Assembly: GCA_949128115.1 (NCBI GenBank)
Contig: OX421962.1
Span: forward strand, 62,847,787 to 62,911,786
From: Anaspis maculata
Lineage: Eukaryota > Arthropoda > Insecta > Coleoptera > Scraptiidae
Length of the DNA stretch: 64,000 bases
Direction: 5' to 3'
Made by a program: the position numbers and the translations under genes. Position 1 is the stretch's first letter; each line of letters begins with the position of its first letter. Below, piece by piece: positions 23,101 through 35,505 of this stretch. Under the pieces are notes generated by a model, which saw only the letters and a list, made by a program, of their open reading frames with translations, was not told the DNA's origin and ran no database searches.

Positions 23101-26100
23101 TACTAGATAAAAATCAGGTATCTACCTATGGAATTTAGTTCCACATCCACTAAATATTATTTTTATACCTACCATATCTACATGAACACACAATATTCAT
23201 TTACTTTTCAAGTTTGTAATTCTCTTTATTGTTCAGTATTACTTGTATTTACAGACCATTTATTATAATGGTAAGACGTTATTGTTTACAATAAATATAT
23301 ATACTACACTACTGCTGCTGTATGTGCTGCTTGCCTGCTTGGGTGCCTAAATATTAACATGGCTGTGATACTCGCTGTGATATGTACCTACAGTATATTC
23401 TTGGGGCGAATACATTTATTTATTTATTTTACACTTTTGAATGAGCATCAATATATTCGGAATCGGAAACTGTCAAAGACGTGAAAGTTAGTTGGTAAAA
23501 ATTATGGAAAATATAGAATATATGGACAGAAAATTTATGAAATACTCTACCAACAATATAATCAATTTCACGGCTATCTGCATTAGAGCAAGCTATGGAA
23601 AAATTATTTTTTGTTGGTAGAAATGAGTAGGAATCCATAACCGTCGTCGCAGATAGTTTGTGTAAATGTGGTATGTGAAAACGTTAGGTATTGTGGCATT
23701 TGTGGCAGATGTCATACCCGTCGCGCGGTGTGATTCACGTCAAGTCAAAATGTTCAGTTTTATTGGGAAAAACAGATAAACGCGTGTTCCTCGGAGTGTA
23801 AATTTGCTGGACACCGTCTTCACGGGTTGGTGGCTCTTTGCTTGTGCTCTGGTAGTGGCGGCCAGGGGGCCAGTGTATAAAATGACGCCAAAGGAAGTCA
23901 GCGGCAGCACTAAAGGGAAGAAAATTTAATGAAAATACTTGTCCAGTCCAGTGGCCCCAGTCAGTGAGGTTGAGAAAATTCGCTTTCATGGACATTGATT
24001 TATATAGAGTTGCACTGTACAAGACAAGGCAGTCGAGACACGACGCGTGAGTGCACTCTGTGTTGGAAGATCTTCTCAACATGAAATTATTGACCATTTC
24101 ATGTATGTATTTCCTTCTTCATCTTCTTCTGGCTTGTATGCTGTTTTAGTGTTTTAGAGCACGTGGTACTTCCTACCATCAGTCCTACTTCCCTTTAGTG
24201 CTGCCGCTGACTTCTTTTGGCGTCATTTCATACACTGGCTCACTGGCCGCCACTACCAAAACACAAGCAAAGATCCACCAACCCGTGAAGACGGTTTCCA
24301 GCAAATTTACACTCCGAGGAGCACGCGTTTATCTGCTTTCCCCAATAAAACTAAACATTTTGACTCGACGTGCATCACACCGCGCGACGGGTGACATCTG
24401 CCACAAATGCCACAATACCTAACCTTTTCACACACCACAATTACACATACCTTCTGCGATGACAGTTATGAATTCCTACTCATTCCTACCAACAAAAAAA
24501 AAATTTTTCATAGCTTGCTCTAATGCAGATAGCCGTGAAATTGATTATAGCTTTGACGTCGGCGGCCAGTTTCACTTCACGGTTCCGATGCAACCTCAGA
24601 ACCTCACACCAAAAAAAAAATGCTTGAAGCTCTGAAAAAGTTGCACCAATAAAGCACATAAAAGTTAGGTACCTGCAGAACTTTTCTCCATTCAATAATA
24701 GTTCATCCATCCCAATATCATCGTGTTAGAATATTGAGGAGCACTTTTACATATTATAGGTCAGTCGAAAAATCGTTAAATAGACCAAAGATGGCAAAAA
24801 TTACAAAAATCATGAAAAAAATTCTGTTTGGTTTAGTGTCAGGACTGTCAGGATACAGTAATACATTTTGCACTTTTGCGTAGGTCGATCTTGAAGAAAG
24901 ATAAAAAAAATCGAGTTACCACACATAATTGCATATACCTAATAATTATTCACGATAATTGATTAATATACGATTATCCGCCCCCTTGGGACAGAACTAT
25001 TGTAACTTCCAAATCAAAGCTTAGAATAACAAAAGCACAGCATCAAAGCATCCTATCTAGCCAAGCTTGCTTGCGAATAGTGCAGCCAAATTTGTTCCCA
25101 ATAAACTCCCAAAATGTGACTGAGACTAGTTCTGCTCCAAGGGGACGATATGCATATTTTCCGTATGTTCGTTAAAATCATGAATTAGGGCAGGCTGTGA
25201 ACTTTGAAACGTATGTCCAAAATGTATTCCATGACGACGGCTCATCATGTTGACATCAAATTTGAGTGATTATTGATAAATTCACGACATACGTTCTTAC
25301 TTCCATAGCCTGCCCTAATTCATGATTTTGACGAACATAAGGTATTAGGGGGACGCGTAGTGTAGTGGTAGGTACATCCCGCTTGGCTTGGTCTGGCCCG
25401 TCTTTGGATGGGTGACCGCTGCAACATGACACTGTATTGGGGGCTCACTTAGAGGCGGGGACACCGGCGCCAAATCTCCCACGGCAAGGTTCTGGGCCTC
25501 GGCCCTCGAAATCTTCCTCTAGAATAGTGCTTGACTGTTCCTATTCACTCGTGGTTCAGAATCCACTAGGTCTCCTATCCAATATGAAACAGGCAGAGAA
25601 GTAAGCCGACACCTTTGATGGATTGTTCATTGTTAACAATTTATTCATTGTAATTTCAAAATTCAAAGGAAAATATGCATGCAGGAGGCGAAAGAGAGAC
25701 TATTAAATTCTCTACAAAATAAGCTATGAACTTCTGCTGTACGATTGAAGTTTTGCTTCTTTGAGCCTTTGAGTGTTAAAATGATGTTGCTTGTATATGA
25801 ACAACAACCAAAAATACCATCTACTAAAAAAATGGGAGTCATTTCCGCCGCGGTACCTCTCAACGCGAGCAAATGGCGGAGGCGCCGATTTCATATCATG
25901 TCCGTATGCCCGCGAATGTGGCATTTTCTCCAGATTTCAGGGACTTTTTTCTGCTTCTATTGTATTGGAATGTGCCATAGCGTGAAAAATTATCTAGAAC
26001 AGAGAAAATTTACCTATCAAAATCTGACTTTGATTACTTTTACGAAACCAAAAAGCTCATGTCACATGGCAACCCGTAGGTCAATAGCAAGAGTCAGCTT

Positions 26101-29100
26101 GAACATGGTCAACTCGAGGGTTGACTGAACCACTCGACCAATATTCACGAAAACAAGGCGTCTGGACTTTTCCACATTACCAGATCATTTTGCACGCGAT
26201 GGTACCTACCTGTCGACTATCAAGTTTACATCAACCAATTTTTAGTTTATTATATCATGTTTTTCTTTTTTAGAATGTCAGCTTTATAACACTATTCTCA
26301 AGAGTCTTGAGCCATTCATCAAACCAACGACAAACGTAGACATGCCCTGGACAAATGCACAATATCACAGTGAGGAACGGGAAAATCCACATATGGTGAA
26401 ACCGGCAATACATGCATTTTAGTACAGAGAGAGAATTAATTTCTATTTTGCAGGCCGCTTTGGGATTTGGAAAAAATGATGACAGCAAGTTGAAGATAAA
26501 ATGGATATGTGGAGGAGCTCTGATCAGTGAAGATTATATTTTAACAGCTGCACACTGCGTGAGGACCAGATCAGAGTGAGTACAGTTCCGTCTCCCTGTC
26601 AACAACTCACACTGAAAAACCTGCTGATAACCTAGTAGTTAGTTGATGACGGGCAAAAAAAAGTTCAAATTATCCCTGCTGGCGCCTGCGTCATCAATGG
26701 GGTCGTATACAAGAATCACAAAATACGCTTTTATTGGTGTGGACCTTTCATTAAATAGATAAAATTAGCAACTGTGCAGCTAAAATACAAATAAAAAAAA
26801 TCGGCCAAGAAAAAAGTAATTTAAGTTTCGCTTCTTCCAGTCTATCGGTTTAAATCAAGTGAAATCGCGCGCAGCGTTAGCGCGATTGAAAACAAAGCAT
26901 AGACAAGGTCGACATAAGAGCAACGTACCAGCAACAACGACAGCATCGTTGCCATAGCAACACGCAACGTCTAGTTACGTCACTAGACGTTGAAATCAAA
27001 CCGCTCTGCTTTGCGCCTCAATTTTCAACTTTTTGTTTTCAAGAAAAGTAGTTGCTTCTGAGATAATGGGTGGTATGAATAAAAAGGAGGTAATGCTTTG
27101 ACTATAGTAAAAGCTAGCTTTTACTTCGTTTTGTATGAATAAAAAATCGAAGCAAATGCTCATGCTCAAAGTAAAAGATAATGCTGGAAGTTAAAGGAGG
27201 ATTTGCTACCGCCGTGAAGTAAATGCTCCATTTCATATGAATAAAACCGAGCATCTACTTGTTATATTGAGTAAATGCTTCTTAATTTTGGAGGTAGCTC
27301 TCGAGTAGACTCTGGTCATATGCCAGAATATTTAGATCAGTATAGGTCGATTGTTGATGGCTACGTCAACACCAGAGGACTAAAGCCGGACTGACCCAAG
27401 TATTGACCCAAATTCCAATTTAAATGGTCCTTCTCTTCCACCGTTTACACCGGTAGACCAATGGTCAACCTATTTTAAAATAATTTGGTCCATAATAATC
27501 TCCTCTTCGAGCTCCTCTTGAATACTCGACCAGATATTACATAGCCTCGAGAGTCAGAGAGCATCATTCCGGTTGACTGACAGCCGGTCAACTGAGTCTA
27601 ATACAGGTTCTTGCGGCTTGGACCAGTCCGTTACCGTTTACACCGCATCTTTGGGGATTTGGTCCAGATTTTTAGGTCAGTCCACGGCTGCCAAGAGACC
27701 TGACCCAAACAACTTGGTCCCAGTCCGTGATCGTTTACACCACGTGGACTTAATTTATTTGGGTCGAATTTAATGCTTGGGTCGCGGACCAAATAAGCCA
27801 CGGTGTAAACGTAGCTACCATGGCGGCTCTAATGCGAGCACCTCTAAGAAAGATTAAAAATTATAAAGTACGACGGGAAACGAAACGAGTTTTATAAAAG
27901 CTATGGGATATTCCTCCAATTTTGAATCATATTCTGATGACTCAGAGGAAGGCATTACTGTTCTGTTATTGCACGTACTACAGCCGTTGTGGTAATACCC
28001 TTAATGGAAGAGAATATGAAAAACTTTCAATGCACAAGCATAAGACCCAGCGATTAGATGTTAGAAAAATATAGCACTTGCTTCACCTACAGGTAGCAGA
28101 TGCTCCAAAGTAAAAGCATTTCCTTATTCATACGAATTGGAGCAGATGCTTTTACTTCGACCTTTTACTAGGAGCAGATGCTTTTACTACCTAGCATTTG
28201 CTTGGAGCAAATGCTTCGTTTTTATTCATACGACCCACTATGTTGCTATGTCTGTGGTAATCTCACATTGTACTTTAGTTTGAAGGAATTAAAAAAAATT
28301 CGTATAAGACCCTATTTCAGGTACAAATAAGGACGTCAAGTGAGAAGGGTAACAAAGCTTGTAGTAGGCCGCTCCACTCGAGAAATAACTTGACTGCAGC
28401 AACGCTTGTTCATTTCAGAAGTTGGATGGGTGACCGCCGAAAGGTAGTGTCAGTGGGCGAGCCGCTGGGTGAGTCCCGCCTGCTTCTGGGCCAACTGAAA
28501 CTCTTCCTCGGGTGGTCGTAGGCGGATCTCCCCGAGTACGATATGTCTGCTGTACGTCAATGTGTAAAGGAAAACCGGCAGGCGTAGTCGGGGAGACATA
28601 TGTAGTCAGCAATGTACCACAGACAAGGGCGTGGGGGTTCAAAAACAAGACCAGATCAACCGTGCCCTTGACGGCCTCAGTGCTTGGATGGACACCCCAT
28701 CGAACATCCAGGCACTACATTGTAACTCGGTGAGTCCAGCTGGTCTTGAAGAGGGGTACAATGGGCCCAATAATAAGACCTACGTGAGTATGTGCTAGGT
28801 GGCACTATGTTCCACCAACTCCCCAAATGAAATTCAGAATTCAGAAAGACGTCAGTTTGAGGTTCTGAGAAATAGCATGTAGCAATAGTACCGTCCTTGT
28901 GGTAGAAGGGTACGCTAAGATAGGACTCGAACAAAATGCAACTTCCAAAGTATTGAACGAGTTTTACATTCCTTGGTGTCTTGGTGGACAAGAATAGGGT
29001 AGGACCAGTTTGTGTAAGGGCTAAGCAATTTCAGCAAATTTCCCCACAAATCTTCTGAAGTATGTGCATAAGCTCAAGACACTCCTGACTGCATGCTGAT

Positions 29101-31126
29101 TTCTCGGTTATTGCGGCCATTCTCGGATAGCATCCAGTTTCGCTGGGTCAGTTTCGATTTCTTTCGATGACACTACGTGATCTAAAAATCCGACCGGCTC
29201 CTGGAAAAGCATGCACTGCTTCCTAGGAATAACAATCAAACAACAAAAGTTGTTTTAGTGAATTGTATATAACGTCAACAATCAGATAATCTAAAATGAT
29301 ACCTTATAGACAAGAATTAGTCTATCGAGCACCACAAAAATTCCCAAAATCGGGTATTTTTTCCTCAAAATTTCCTCATCTCAATTAACCGAGGCAAAAC
29401 TTCAGAGTGGTCTACTTCAATTTCAGCCCAGTAAAGTTGCACTATGCTTGCATCTACCATTGCAATTTTTCACTTGGACAAATCCTTGTCCCACTTGAAT
29501 TTGACCTAGCACGTTTTGTATATTTGGTCTCGGTCTTGCATTTGTCCATGCATATTTTGTATCCATTCATGCACCATGCACACCTTGTATCTGGCCGATT
29601 GTATCGATTTCAGCTTGACTTCTCTCTCTTCTCGACAAATCCGTTCCAGAACTAAATTGAGCTCTTCTTGGCGCCTGCTGCTATCCTGTTCTTTCAAAAT
29701 GTTCTTGAATTCCCTCTTTCCTTCGAGGCGAATTTCTTTTTGAGCTTCTAGAACTTTTTTTTCTGTTTTTCGAGAGCTTTTTCCATTCTTCGGAGATTTT
29801 TTCTTGGGTGTTTCCTTTTTTGAGCTTCTAGAAGTTTCCTCTGTTTTTCCAGAGCTTTCTTAAGGTCATCTCTTTGTTCACGGCGTTTCTGCTATCAGGT
29901 TTCTAACCTTCGTTTGTACTTGCATCACTGGCATGGCTCATGAGTCCCCGGAGTCAATAGACAGCGAAACCTTGTTCCATTTTTTGTTGGGACATGTTTT
30001 TGTTGGTGGTCGGTGTCATCATTGAAAGATTTCTTGAATTTTACAGAAATTCAGCGTATCCAGATCGGTTTCTCTAAAGCAGCAGTTTTTGAAAATTCCG
30101 GAATATTAAACTTCCACCACCAGTTGTTACGGATTTCGGGTTCGCCTATTTCGATTATCAGACACTGAATCTTCTGCTTCCAAACTGCACTCAATTCCAT
30201 ATTACTCTGGACAATTATTTATCCTACGCTTTTCATAATTATATTGTTCTACAATAGTCGCCAATGTTCTTTTCGCTAGTCCTCTGATCGCAGTGACTAG
30301 ACTGATCACTTTGGAGACTTCGATAATCCGTCCTGAACGATCTTCAGAACCACAACATCGACTTTACCAGTAGTACACTTTGGCGCTTGTTCTCGAACGT
30401 ACTGGAATCGCTTGAGAGCCTCGCAAGTCTTACACTTTGCCTGGCAAGGAAGGGACGATTCTACTGCAAGTTCACTAGAATAATGAAAAACTTTCAACTA
30501 GAATAAGAAGCGCATTTTAATTTTGGTATCTTTATATCTATTTCAGAGGTACAGTCCAATTTATACGCCTCGGTTCAAGACGGCTCTCCTATGATGATCT
30601 CGGTGAAGTTTTCGAAGTAGAAACAGCCATCGTGCATCCAGATTACAAGACACCATCTCAGTACAACGACATTGCTTTGATCAAACTAAGAAGACCCATG
30701 AAATTTTCAGCATCAATATTTCCTGCCTGTCTGAACATCGCCCACTTCGATCCACAACCGGCTGAACTAGAATCCATCGGATGGGGACCGGAGAAAACTG
30801 GCGAACCACTTTCAGATGCTCTGTGGAGAACCAAAATGCAATACCACACTCATGAAAAATGCCAGGAAGTGTACGGAAATGTGTCCAAAAATTTGAAGTC
30901 GGGTATCGATGACTTGAACCAACTATGCGCTTATAAAACGAACAGCGACAAGCCATGTTACACATTTTCCGGGTCTCCCCTGCAAGTGAGGAAAATCGAG
31001 AAACAGCTTCCGAGTGTCGTGGGGATTACCAGTTTTGGAAAAGCTTGCGAATCTGAGACTGCACCTGGAGTCTATACCAGAGTTTCAGCATATATTCCAT
31101 GGATTGAATCTGTTGTTTGGAAATAA
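20120..31126 (+). CDS. SPH1: secreted trypsin-fold serine protease homologue, 300 aa
   Basis: Four exons: 20120-20198, 26274-26395, 26454-26575 and 30547-31126 (TAA). All introns are GT-AG, with phases 1, 0 and 2. The protein begins with a hydrophobic signal peptide ending near HAQ. A short light chain with one Cys (residue 28, likely paired with the Cys of FPACL) is followed by an S1 domain starting at PHMAALGF. Visible motifs: LTAAHC (His101 = H57), YNDIALIKL (Asp149 = D102), C-Y-T-F-S-G-S-P (Ser249 = S195), and APGVYTRV with PWIESVVW at the C terminus. There is no R-IVGG cleavage site; the corresponding stretch is Glu/Asn-rich. Gly193-Asp194 is Thr-Phe, and the specificity residue 189 is Lys. 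Intron 1 (6.1 kb) and intron 3 (4.0 kb) are full of repeats. AATAAA follows at 31135. The triad is present, but normal zymogen activation and trypsin specificity look impossible; I infer a non-canonical or non-catalytic role. Confidence 0.88.
20690..21832. mobile_element. 1.1-kb palindromic element in SPH1 intron 1
   Basis: Arms of about 550 bp are inverted copies. For example ACGAAGTTGTCGGTA (left) matches TACCGACAACTTCGT (right), and CAGGGTGATACGTAAAATG is matched by CATTTTACGTATCACCCTG. The centre is near 21260. Confidence 0.75.
23560..24550. mobile_element. 1-kb inverted-repeat element in SPH1 intron 1
   Basis: The left arm (23560-23928) and right arm (24193-24550) are long inverted copies, for example CACCGCGCGACGGGT near 24380 against its inverse near 23725. 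The unique centre of about 260 bp has no recognised gene. Confidence 0.75.
25165..25338. mobile_element. MITE with 32-bp terminal inverted repeats
   Basis: The ends share ATGTTCGT-AAAATCATGA and AATTAGGGCAGGCT in inverted form. Total 174 bp. Confidence 0.75.
25350..25620 (+). mobile_element. SINE-like element with pol III promoter features
   Basis: Begins GGGACGCGTAGTGTAGTGGTAGG, containing an A-box match (TAGTGTAGTGG), followed by TGGATGGGTGACCGC, a string found in 5S rRNA. No target duplication was defined. Confidence 0.5.
27067..28238. mobile_element. 1.17-kb inverted-repeat element with AGCAAATGCTTTTACT motifs
   Basis: Ends TGGGTGGTATGAATAAAAA and TTTTTATTCATACGACCCA. Inside each end are several copies of an A-G-C-A-(G/A)-A-T-G-C-T-T-T-T-A-C word. 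It lies in SPH1 intron 3 and hosts a nested element. Confidence 0.6.
27358..27820. mobile_element. Nested MITE with repeated TTTACACCG motifs
   Basis: Terminal GGCTACGTCAACACC matches the inverse of CACGGTGTAAACGTAGCTACC. The words GTTTACACC and TTGGGTC/GACCCAA recur at least four times inside. Confidence 0.5.
28358..28845 (+). mobile_element. 5S-like SINE family, copy 1
   Basis: Contains GAAGTTGGATGGGTGACCGCC, resembling the 3' half of 5S rRNA, then a long body. The body includes CAGTGGGCGAGCCGCTGG, AGTGCTTGGATG and CTCGGTGAGTCC-GCTGGTCT. The whole unit is repeated in reverse at 61155-61685. Confidence 0.65.
29500..30040 (-). pseudogene. Degenerate Lys/Glu-rich coiled-coil coding remnant
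   Basis: Minus-strand frames, broken by frameshifts, give heptad-like charged stretches (KKALEKQRKLLEAQK, then KALEKQKK, then EREVKLKS). They look like a gag or structural ORF fragment of a retroelement. The host element was not identified. Confidence 0.3.
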
Positions 31127-31140
31127 GTGAATGAAATAAA

Positions 31141-32636
31141 ATTGTTAAGAATGTATTATAAATACCAAGGTTGAGAAGGCTGGCGTTAAAGAATTAGAAG
31201 GCTTTGAGATTAAATCCCAGGGATGTAAAGCGTCGAAGCAATAATAATGAATAAGTATGTATAAAAACGGAGGATTTGTTCATATCCGATTTTGTAGGAG
31301 CTGCGAAGCAAATGTTCCTTAACAATAACTCATTCAAAATCGGAGCATGAGCATAAATACCCCGTTATATACCATAAGGCTAGCTGAACCGTGGTTTATA
31401 CAAATCTGCTATTCTCTGCTTTGTGGTGGTGTTGGACATCCGTTTTTGTGCTGATCTACAATTAAAGTATCTGAAAGTATCTAAATAGGTTTTCCATGGC
31501 TTTTCATTATTATACCCATGATAAACTGTGGACACAATAAACAGGGACACAATAAACTGTTGTTTTAGTGCAAAGGGTACGAACCTAAACCCAAGAGAAT
31601 GATAAATAAATAGTGGAAGGATTTTCATGAAACTTGGAACTTATTCTTGTCTCGTATGAACATTTATCTTCCAGCTAAATTTAATGATTCCGCCTTCATC
31701 TTGGCCGCCATATTGGAATATTATTAGTGGTGGATATTATTGGTGGAACGATTTTCCTGAAACGTGAAACTCACTTTTGTCTCGTATAAACATTCTCATT
31801 TTCAACTGACCTGCACTTCATTTCTATCAACAACACATCTGCACTAAGAAAATTATTGCAACTCACGCAAGTGAGGGGATATTCCCTTGTTTATATTCTG
31901 TTCATATGAACCGATTACAAGTCTGTGTATCGTTCCCGACAGAATTTAATATCCTGAATCTGAATCCGTTGTACATATTTGGATGAAAACAAGCCTGAAT
32001 ATGGTTAGGTACTTGAAAAACTTAACTTGTTTTTTGTCCATTTTCACGTTGTTTTTCCCAACTGTGAAAAATATCTGTTTTGGAAAATTATTCATGGGTC
32101 ATCAGATCGCAATGTGATCTTAATAGAAATCACCTATTCAATGCATAATTCCTTTTACCAACGCCGGTGTCCACTAATGGTCCTAAAAATGAAGCAATCT
32201 GAAGCCAAATATAGTTTTACTATGGAAGAAATAAAAACTCACCTCTGAAAGTTCGAGGATCGGTTTAGAATTGAATTTCCTACATCATACCCAAATTCGC
32301 GAAAAATCGCACTGGAGAGTTTTGAGTTGTTTGCCGAGGGAAACACAAAGAGTTCTTGCATCAAATCAGTTTTTTGATCCTGCAAATAAAATTATACACA
32401 CAGTAGGAGACTTTCACAAAGAATGTGGAATATTGTACAATTCAACCTACTTGTCTATGAAATATTTCAAGAAAAAAAAAAACTGAAAAATGCTATAAGG
32501 AAAAAGGAAACAAACAGATTGTTTTTGGTTAACTCGTTCAAACTTGTTTAATGTAAAATTCCTACAATGAATTTGAATTCAGTGGAATCTCGTCAGAAAA
32601 ATAGCAAGCTCATTTTACTTTTTAAGAGTGTTCAAG
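31141..32636 (+). other. Intergenic region between SPH1 and SPH2, left part
   Basis: Contains a short direct repeat (TGAAAC-TG...TTGTCTCGTAT-AACATT) at about 31625 and 31755. No gene recognised. Confidence 0.25.
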
Positions 32637-35235
32637 TTTGATAAGCTTGCCACTAACGTATGGTCCGAAAGTTTTGGGAAATTTTTTCAAAAGCTAATAA
32701 CTTTTTTTGGATAGTTTTAATTTTGTAACTCAATATTGCAAAAACTAGCATCATCTTTGACAATACCAAATTCACATTTAACATATTGAAGATGGGCCAT
32801 TATTTTTGATGGCTCTCAGTTTTCTTTTGCCATGTTCGATCATTCTCTGGACAACAGAAGGATTAATTTCTTTGAGCTCCTGCCTCCCAATGTACCGCAA
32901 GCTCGACCAATTAGGCATTTCCACATGACGTCACGAGCTCGTCAGTGTTGCCAACCTAGTTGAATTAATAACGTCAAAAAAGTGTTAGGGAACAACCCGC
33001 GTTGTTATGATTGTAAAAAAAGTACTTTTTGAGATTTTGGATACAGTAGAAAGCAAGTTTGTGCGTGATAATTGTTCACGAAACTCTGGCGCTTCGATCA
33101 ATACTGATAGTTGGAGATGTGCTGCCCCAAATAGCTCAATAAACAAGAAAGTTTGGTGGAGTGCTTAGATCATTTTCGTCAAAAAAAAAGAAATCCGTGG
33201 CTTTTCCGGAAAACTAGATTCCTGGAAGAGAAGAGCATCTCAGGAAGTATCTCAAAGTGCCAAGAAATGCGACTCAAAGACATCTGGGAAGGAGAAAATA
33301 TGCCAGTTTATTATCCTGCCGATAAGGTAAAAAGCTGACTAAATTGTTAGAATACAGAATAAATGTGAGATGATTTTACAAATTATCCATTACTAAGCGC
33401 CCTTCTGATTTCAGAAAGTATGGCTGTGGCAAAAACTGTGACCTGTGGCGATCGTGAAATGGGGAAAGTCCAGCGACCAAGGAATTTCTAAGTTGACCAC
33501 AATGTTACCTCAAATCCTGCTTACAAGAAGAAATTTCAGGATTTTTTAAGCAATGTGTCTTGCCGCGATGAAGCCATCAACTGAAAATTCAAGATTGTCA
33601 AGTCAGGTGTACGATTTGGTCAACAGAAGATGAAGATACTCGGAGCCGATCCCATGTGGTTCACATGTGCTTATATCACAGCAAATATTACAACTATAGT
33701 GAAGTAGAAAATGGAAACTATTGTCAATTCAAACATCTAGGCTTGTCAAAAGCAATGGAGAAAGCATGACTAGAGATGTAGAGGGCTCAATGAACGTGAA
33801 CGTTGGGTTGGAGTTTGGAGTGGTTGATTCTTTTTTTTGAGGAAAAAATGAGAAATTCATGGTTTTCTCGAAACGCTGGGGCTCGTGGAAGTACGAGGCA
33901 TCACAGAATGTATCCCAAAGCGCCAAGAAATGGAAAGGAGGAAGGAAGGAATACACTTGAAAAAATATACGGAGGTTGGACCGATAACAATTAGGATGGG
34001 TAACTAAATTGCTGTAATACAGTTATGATGTCTGCACAAAATTATCTGTTGCTAAGCCTATCTAGTTTCAGGAAGTACCTGTGTCAAGAATTGTGGCCTT
34101 CGGCAATCTAAAAATGGGAAAATCTACGGACTGAGGAATTGCTACGTCGACTACAATTTGGAGCCTAGAATCCTCAATAGAACAATAAATATTTGTATTT
34201 TTAAGAAATGTATCTTGACACCATCAAGTTGTAGTTGAAAATTCAATATCGTTAAATCAGGTGTAAAATTTCTGTCAAGTAGGGCTCCGGTGACCGATTA
34301 CATCTTCGGTGGCCGAACAGCTGTTCGAGTTAAACTTCCATGTTTTGCCTTTGTCCATATTCTACAACCGAAGTGAAGACATTCCTGCACTTTTAAAATA
34401 TAAAATATAAACAAAAACTATTGTTTGTTTCTTTAATCCAGCAGTAAAAGCTGGGCCTCAAGTATTTGGGTGATTGGGAAGCACAAACCGAAGAGGTACA
34501 TACCTAGCCCCACACAAGGCATATCACTCCAGCAATGCCGGAAACGTAAACCCCCAACATTCAGGTGAGGTCTGGAGGCAAAGTTCATGCCCAATTTTGT
34601 CGGAAAATATGAATTTTCACCACTACCCTGTGCAGTTAACCTAACAAGTTTGGCTTGCTTTTTCACAAAAAAACACACTTTTCCACGAGAACTTATTTTT
34701 CAGGCGCATTAAGGACATTGCTTTGAACTTGATACTAAAGTTTCAAACTCAAACTCAAAAAGGTAGCCGAGGAAAAAAATGCAGAAACTGGAACTCCATA
34801 AGGGCCCTGTAGTTCGGTTGTTCCCAAACATTATTTGGTTCAAATTTGGCGGGCAATTCTGGACAGTTGGCAACACTGCTGTGACGTCAATGGAAATGCC
34901 TAATATAAGATTTTTGGTAAGTATTGAGCAGGATTGTATACGACAAGGGATGGGAAGCTGCAAATGAACACCAATTACGGCGTCATATTTTTCAATAACA
35001 TTAGAGAAATTCGCATTGGTGAAATTGATACAAAACATTATGGAACATGGCAGAAGAAAATTGAGATCCATCGAAGATAATGGTCCATTATCAATATGTT
35101 GAAGATGAATTTGTTATTGTTATATATGATGTTAGTTTTTGCAATATCAATTTAAAAAATAAAGACTATTCAGAAAAAGTTATTAGCTTTGAACAATTTC
35201 CCAAAACTTTCGGACCATACGTTACTAGCATAGAA
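32637..35235. mobile_element. 2.6-kb element with about 330-400 bp terminal inverted repeats
   Basis: The left arm (32637-32965) and right arm (34850-35235) are inverted copies. CTAACGTATGGTCCGAAAG is matched by CTTTCGGACCATACGTTA, and CATTTCCA-TGACGTCA and GTGTTGCCAAC-T are also shared. Between the arms is a duplicated, possibly intron-bearing, broken gene (33120-33645 and 33790-34285). Confidence 0.7.
33120..34285 (+). pseudogene. Two tandem copies of a broken, unidentified gene
   Basis: Copies at about 33120-33645 and 33790-34285 share a peptide segment (GFS...SWK..ASQ.VSQSAKK). An apparent intron-like gap ending TTTCAG follows, then a second shared block (AT(C/G)-GAAATGGG-AAA and AAGTTGACCACAATGTT/CGTCGACTACAATTTGGA). 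Stops and frameshifts interrupt both. It probably belongs to the surrounding inverted-repeat element. No domain recognised. Confidence 0.4.
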
Positions 35236-35490
35236 CAATCAGCCTTAAAAGATTTATCAAAGAGATGAAGGTATCCCATTCCCGTTACACATTTTGGTCG
35301 CACAATGCCGTTTTGCCTTGACCACGTCGATATTGTGTCTGTTATTTGAATATCATTATTCACTTTATAGGCAAGAAGTGTAAACTATACTGGTAGCAAC
35401 AAAAATTATGAACAACATAAAACCAGTTTTCACGGCAGGTATAGGTAGGTAGGTACCTAAGTATTTGAAATAAGCATTATCTTGCGTTTC

Positions 35491-35505
35491 ATTACCAATG
35501 CAAAT
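35491..35505 (+). promoter_or_regulatory. Conserved upstream motif of SPH2
   Basis: ATTACCAATGCAAAT lies 232 bp before the ATG. It is one mismatch from the SPH1 copy. Its upstream TATA-like word is weak (AAATAAG). Confidence 0.4.

Noticed and set aside
23735..24422. 120-codon minus ORF and 74-codon plus ORF
   Set aside because: Same inverted repeat read twice; no recognisable protein.
30306..30497. 63-codon minus-strand ORF with C-x3-C-x2-C
   Set aside because: Short, isolated, no splice signals or family; probably chance in the SPH1 intron.
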